Positions 16,072-19,161 of a DNA stretch of 19,161 nucleotides are shown here, in pieces. Positions within the stretch are counted from its first letter, which is position 1. Every line of letters begins with the position of its first letter. The translations under genes were made by a program, and so were the position numbers. The stretch is from Bacillota bacterium (GTDB lineage Bacteria > Bacillota_I > Bacilli_A > RFN20 > CAG-826): assembly GCA_026387995.1 (NCBI GenBank), contig JAPLKQ010000067.1, forward strand, positions 1 to 19,161, written 5' to 3'. Under the pieces are notes generated by a model. It had not been told where the DNA came from. It did not search any database and was given only the letters and a program-made list of their open reading frames with translations.

Positions 16072-18534
16072 ATGGATATCAAAAAAGTTTTATCGGAAAT
16101 GACTTTAGAAGAAAAATGCGCTTTATTATCGGGAGTGACGAACTGGGATACGACCCCAATTGAAAGATTATCAATCCCCTCAACGAAATGTGCGGACGGA
16201 CCTTGTGGCCTTCGCAAAGAAATACCAACCAAAGAAATCAATGTCTTGGGTCAAAGCGTTCCTGCTACCTGTTTTCCTCTCCCCGTGACCTTAGCTAGTT
16301 CTTGGGATACTGAAATTGAAAAGCTTATTGGCAAAGCGTTAGCCGAAGAAGCCATTGATCAGGGCGTTCAGACTGTTTTGGGGCCTGGCATCAACATTAA
16401 AAGAAGCCCGCTTTGTGGGAGAAACTTTGAATATCTAAGTGAAGATCCGTTTCTTGCCGGAAGAATGGCGACCTCCTTTGTTTTGGGTGTTCAGTCCCTC
16501 GGAATCGGAACCTCTTTAAAACACTTTGCGGTCAATAGCCAAGAATATCGCCGCATGATGATTTCCAGTGAAGTCGATGAGCGGGCTTTACGCGAAATTT
16601 ATTTACCGGCGTTTGAAATGACTATTAAAGAAGCACAACCCTATACCGTGATGTGCAGTTACAACCGTATTAACGGAACCTTTTCTAGCGATAACAAATA
16701 CTTACTGACCGACATTCTCCGGAATGAGTGGGAATTCAAAGGTATCGTCATGTCCGACTGGGGCGCAGTCAACGATCGTGTCGCCGGGGTGAAGGCGGGT
16801 CTTGACCTTGAGATGCCAACCTCGGAAGGCACCTATGACCGAATTGTTCTTGAAGCTCTTAAAAATAAACAATTGGAAGAATCGGAACTTAACTGCGTCG
16901 TTGAAAGAAACCTAGCCTATCTCGATAAAATCACTGAAAACACCAAAAACCGTCAGCCGAGTATTTGCGACTATGAGGCTCACCACCAATTAGCACGCCA
17001 AGCAGCTGCAAGTGGTGCGGTCTTGCTAAAAAACGAACATCATTTATTACCGATTAGAAGTAATCAAACGATAGCCGTCATCGGACATCTTGCCAAGAGA
17101 ATGCGCTATGAAGGCAATGGATCGAGTTTGGTAAATCCACGCCATCTTGTTCAATTTACAGAAGTCTTGGACCAAGAACACGTTAAATATGAATATGCGG
17201 ATGGCTATACTTCGGGTACCGTTCTTGAAGAAAAGGAATTTGCCGAAGCCGTTCGCATCGCCAAAGATAAGGATGTCGTTTTAGTTTTTGTCGGTTTAAC
17301 TGAAGAATACGAGTCTGAAGGTTTTGACCGAACGCACCTTGAGCTCCCTGCAAGTCATAATGAATTAATTTCCAAATTATCCTTAGTCAATAACAATATT
17401 GTCGTCGTTCTTTCCATTGGGGCGCCCGTAAAAACTCCTTGGATTTCCTCGGTAAATACGGTCTTAAATCTCTATTTAGGCGGAGAAGCCGCTGGAGAAG
17501 GCGCCTTTGACGTCATCTTCGGAAAAACGAATCCGAGCGGCAAATTAGCGGAAACCTTCCCGCTCTCGCTTGATCAAAATCCCGCCTCGAAACATTTTCA
17601 TGGCGGTCCCAAGACGGTAGAGTACCGTGAAAGCATTTATGTCGGCTATCGCTATTTTGATAAAACCAAAAAGGATGTTCTCTTTCCTTTTGGCTTTGGC
17701 CTTTCCTACAGTCACTTTGACTATTCCAATTTAAAAGTGAGCTCGAGCCACATACGTGATGGAAAAGCCACCCTGACTTTTGATATTAAGAATACAGGCG
17801 GAATGGATGGGGCCGAAGTTGCCCAAGTCTATATCCGTGACGTTGATTCAACTATTTTCCGCGAAGACAAAGCCTTAAAAGGTTTTGCCAAAGTTTTCAT
17901 TAAATCGGGTGAAACAGTCAATGTCACGATTGAATTGGATTCTCGTTCGTGGGCTTTCTACAACGTATTAGCCCATGATTGGACAATAGAATCGGGTCAT
18001 TTCGATATTTTAGTCGGCAGTTCTTCACGCGATATCCGTCTCAAAGAGAACGTTTATGTTGAAGGCAATTCAAAGAACATTCCCGATTACTCAAAAGTGT
18101 GCAGCGCTTATTACGCTTTGCATAAAACAAAGGATTATCCCATGAAGCAATTCATTCATCTCATGGGACACCCGCTTTCTGAAAATAAACGTTACACACG
18201 CAGAACACTCGATGAAAATGCCACTTTGCTTGATGCGCGTCGCGTCAGTCTTAATGGACGGATTTTCTATAATGTCATGAAGAAAAAAGCGGCCACTTTC
18301 ATCCCTAAGGACGCCCCGGATTATCTTGTTAAAATCGTGCAAGAATCCGCAGTGGTGGGGCCGCTACGTCAATTGATTTCTTTCACGAGAGGCAGCATCA
18401 GCAAAGAAAGCCTTCAAGGACTGATCTATATCATTAAAGGACGCCTTGCAAAAGGAATCATGGTCTATCTCAAAGCCGCTAAAGCGCATAAAAAAGTAGT
18501 TTCCAAAAGCCAAGAATATCCAGTTACAGAATAA
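16072..18534 (+). CDS. Beta-glucosidase-like glycoside hydrolase family 3
   Basis: An 820-aa exo-acting glycosidase that would remove terminal beta-glucose (or xylose/galactose) from imported oligosaccharides. Domain 1 is the GH3 TIM barrel with KHFAVNSQEYRR, and VMSDWGAVNDR carries the nucleophile Asp229. Domain 2 is the alpha/beta sandwich with GLTEEYESEGFDRTHLELP, followed by an FnIII-like domain (about 570-670, DIKNTGGMDGAEVAQVYI). A further C-terminal region of about 140 residues, with FIHLMGHPLSENKRY and VVGPLRQLISFTRGSIS, is seen in cytoplasmic Firmicutes relatives. No signal peptide is present. ATG 16072 has AGAGG eight bases upstream; the open frame extends 36 codons further, over the promoter. 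Exact substrate is unknown. Confidence 0.93.
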   Translation: MDIKKVLSEMTLEEKCALLSGVTNWDTTPIERLSIPSTKCADGPCGLRKEIPTKEINVLGQSVPATCFPLPVTLASSWDTEIEKLIGKALAEEAIDQGVQTVLGPGINIKRSPLCGRNFEYLSEDPFLAGRMATSFVLGVQSLGIGTSLKHFAVNSQEYRRMMISSEVDERALREIYLPAFEMTIKEAQPYTVMCSYNRINGTFSSDNKYLLTDILRNEWEFKGIVMSDWGAVNDRVAGVKAGLDLEMPTSEGTYDRIVLEALKNKQLEESELNCVVERNLAYLDKITENTKNRQPSICDYEAHHQLARQAAASGAVLLKNEHHLLPIRSNQTIAVIGHLAKRMRYEGNGSSLVNPRHLVQFTEVLDQEHVKYEYADGYTSGTVLEEKEFAEAVRIAKDKDVVLVFVGLTEEYESEGFDRTHLELPASHNELISKLSLVNNNIVVVLSIGAPVKTPWISSVNTVLNLYLGGEAAGEGAFDVIFGKTNPSGKLAETFPLSLDQNPASKHFHGGPKTVEYRESIYVGYRYFDKTKKDVLFPFGFGLSYSHFDYSNLKVSSSHIRDGKATLTFDIKNTGGMDGAEVAQVYIRDVDSTIFREDKALKGFAKVFIKSGETVNVTIELDSRSWAFYNVLAHDWTIESGHFDILVGSSSRDIRLKENVYVEGNSKNIPDYSKVCSAYYALHKTKDYPMKQFIHLMGHPLSENKRYTRRTLDENATLLDARRVSLNGRIFYNVMKKKAATFIPKDAPDYLVKIVQESAVVGPLRQLISFTRGSISKESLQGLIYIIKGRLAKGIMVYLKAAKAHKKVVSKSQEYPVTE

Positions 18535-18591
18535 AAACGATAGTTTCAATTGATTTATCAAAAGGATTCAGCGAATGTTTAAAGGCACTCA

Positions 18592-18619
18592 TTGTATTTT
18601 GAAGTAATTTTGATAGAAT
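18592..18619 (+). promoter_or_regulatory. Promoter of the zinc-ribbon protein gene
   Basis: TTGTAT (18592-18597), a 16-base spacer and an extended -10 TGATAGAAT (18611-18619). The ribosome site GAGGG (18636-18640) is seven bases before the ATG. No clear terminator for the GH3 gene was seen in the 113 bases before this gene. Confidence 0.55.
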
Positions 18620-18647
18620 AAATTTACTTAGAAACGAGGGTCTCTTC

Positions 18648-19007
18648 ATGGCACTTATTAAATGTCCTATCTGCGGCAAATTGTTGCCTGATCACTCCGA
18701 TACTTGCATCCATTGCGGTTACGTTTTTCCTACCACACCGGTGTCAACGGTGGAAGTGTCGCCCAACCATTCCGACGATGCCGAGAGAATGCGCAATTCA
18801 TCGTTCGGCTATGATTTCGCGGAACGTAAAATCCGCCATAAATGGGATAAACTCTGCTTTTTTATCCCACCTTTTGGAATGTATTTAACGATTTCTTATG
18901 CTTTTGACCGTGACCGCCGCTGGCGTAACAGCCTGTGGTCGACATGCCTTGGTGCCATCTTCTATTTCTGCGTCATCGAACTCATCATCGGATTTATCAT
19001 CTCGTAA
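18648..19007 (+). CDS. Small zinc-ribbon membrane protein, function unknown
   Basis: A 119-aa protein. The N-terminus holds a zinc ribbon with two CxxC pairs (Cys6/Cys9 and Cys20/Cys23), followed by a polar linker (about 28-65) and two hydrophobic stretches (about 69-86 and 98-118), the second reaching the C-terminus. This zinc-ribbon-plus-membrane arrangement is common among small Firmicutes proteins annotated only as zinc-ribbon domain proteins; no enzyme motif is seen. The start has a good ribosome site and its own promoter, so it is probably monocistronic. It is not obviously linked to the sugar genes. The next feature downstream is an insertion-sequence end. Confidence 0.75.
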   Translation: MALIKCPICGKLLPDHSDTCIHCGYVFPTTPVSTVEVSPNHSDDAERMRNSSFGYDFAERKIRHKWDKLCFFIPPFGMYLTISYAFDRDRRWRNSLWSTCLGAIFYFCVIELIIGFIIS

Positions 19008-19026
19008 CACATAGGCGCTCTGACAT

Positions 19027-19067
19027 GTACCCCAAATCCTGAACAACCAGGAAAGGGGTACTTTTTT
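19027..19067 (+). terminator. Hairpin plus T run at the insertion-sequence end
   Basis: GTACCCC (19027-19033) pairs with GGGGTAC (19055-19061), with a second inner stem TCCTG/CAGGA (19037-19041 and 19048-19052), followed by six T (19062-19067). It would stop transcription arriving from the zinc-ribbon gene. AAAGGGG (19052-19058), the only ribosome-site-like sequence before the transposase ATG, is mostly buried in the stem. Confidence 0.75.
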
Positions 19068-19068
19068 A

Positions 19069-19161
19069 ATGAGGTACACAAAAGAAGAGAAGATCGAATG
19101 GGTGCGGATGTACAAGGCAAACAAGCCCATTACAATGCCAATCGGGGTAACGCGGGCCACA
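19069..19161 (+). CDS. Transposase OrfA-like helix-turn-helix protein, N-terminal part (3' end outside window)
   Basis: ATG 19069 opens a frame of 31 codons to the window edge: MRYTKEEKIEWVRMYKAN and onwards. The KEEKIEWVRMYKANKPI pattern resembles the first helix of the HTH domain of IS3-family OrfA proteins, which bind the element ends. The start falls right after the hairpin T run, and no exposed ribosome site is present. The fragment is too short for firm assignment; other HTH proteins remain possible. Confidence 0.55.
   Translation, partial: MRYTKEEKIEWVRMYKANKPITMPIGVTRAT

Larger units (their letters stand above)
19021..19161 (+). mobile_element. Left end of an IS3-family-like insertion sequence (cut by window edge)
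   Basis: Starts with TGACATGTACCCC, which fits the TG-beginning terminal repeats of IS3/IS150-group elements, followed by a hairpin and the start of an OrfA-like transposase. The right end and target duplication lie outside the window, so the family and exact left boundary are provisional. Confidence 0.55.

Overview
The window reads as bacterial chromosome from a low-to-moderate GC Firmicutes/Bacilli lineage, plausibly an Erysipelotrichia- or Mollicutes-related gut member. Supporting signs are strong AGGAGG-type ribosome sites, sigma-A promoters, a cre-like catabolite site, deoxynucleoside kinases of the type common in Bacilli and Mollicutes, and intracellular glycosidases served by a GPH symporter. 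UGA is used as a stop (for example atpB and atpI), which argues against the Mycoplasma code. The lineage is an inference; no rRNA or tRNA lies in the window.

Layout. 1-303: 3' end of a TrmH/SpoU-type RNA methyltransferase. 479-2556: three tandem, gap-free paralogues of a deoxynucleoside kinase (203, 205 and 205 aa); the first two probably form one transcript and the third has its own consensus promoter. 2567-2595: a terminator shared with the convergent ATP synthase operon. 2599-9406 (minus strand): F1Fo ATP synthase in canonical order atpI-B-E-F-H-A-G-D-C. The c subunit carries a two-carboxylate ion site resembling that of some Na+-coupled rotors. 9568-16023: a sugar island with a GH36 alpha-galactosidase (minus), a divergent GH2 beta-galactosidase-like gene (plus), a GPH-family sugar:cation symporter (minus) and a divergent GH3 beta-glucosidase-like enzyme (plus, to 18534). 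18648-19007: a small zinc-ribbon membrane protein. 19021-19161: the left end of an apparent IS3-family insertion sequence, cut by the window edge.

The four carbohydrate genes fit one job: a symporter imports small galactosides or glucosides and three enzymes without signal peptides split them in the cytoplasm. The symporter promoter overlaps a cre-like site, suggesting carbon catabolite control.

Three otherwise well-conserved genes are broken by small indels: atpD (about 29 nt missing), atpA (an imperfect 36-nt direct repeat, 38-nt period) and the GH2 gene (roughly 30 codons missing). The two atpA copies differ only at synonymous sites. Two lesions hit essential F1 subunits in an operon that otherwise looks intact, so assembly or strain-merging artefacts are the leading explanation, with real pseudogenisation as the alternative. 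No wholly new defence or mobile system is evident; the most unusual biology is the kinase triplet with an altered catalytic motif and the c-subunit ion site.
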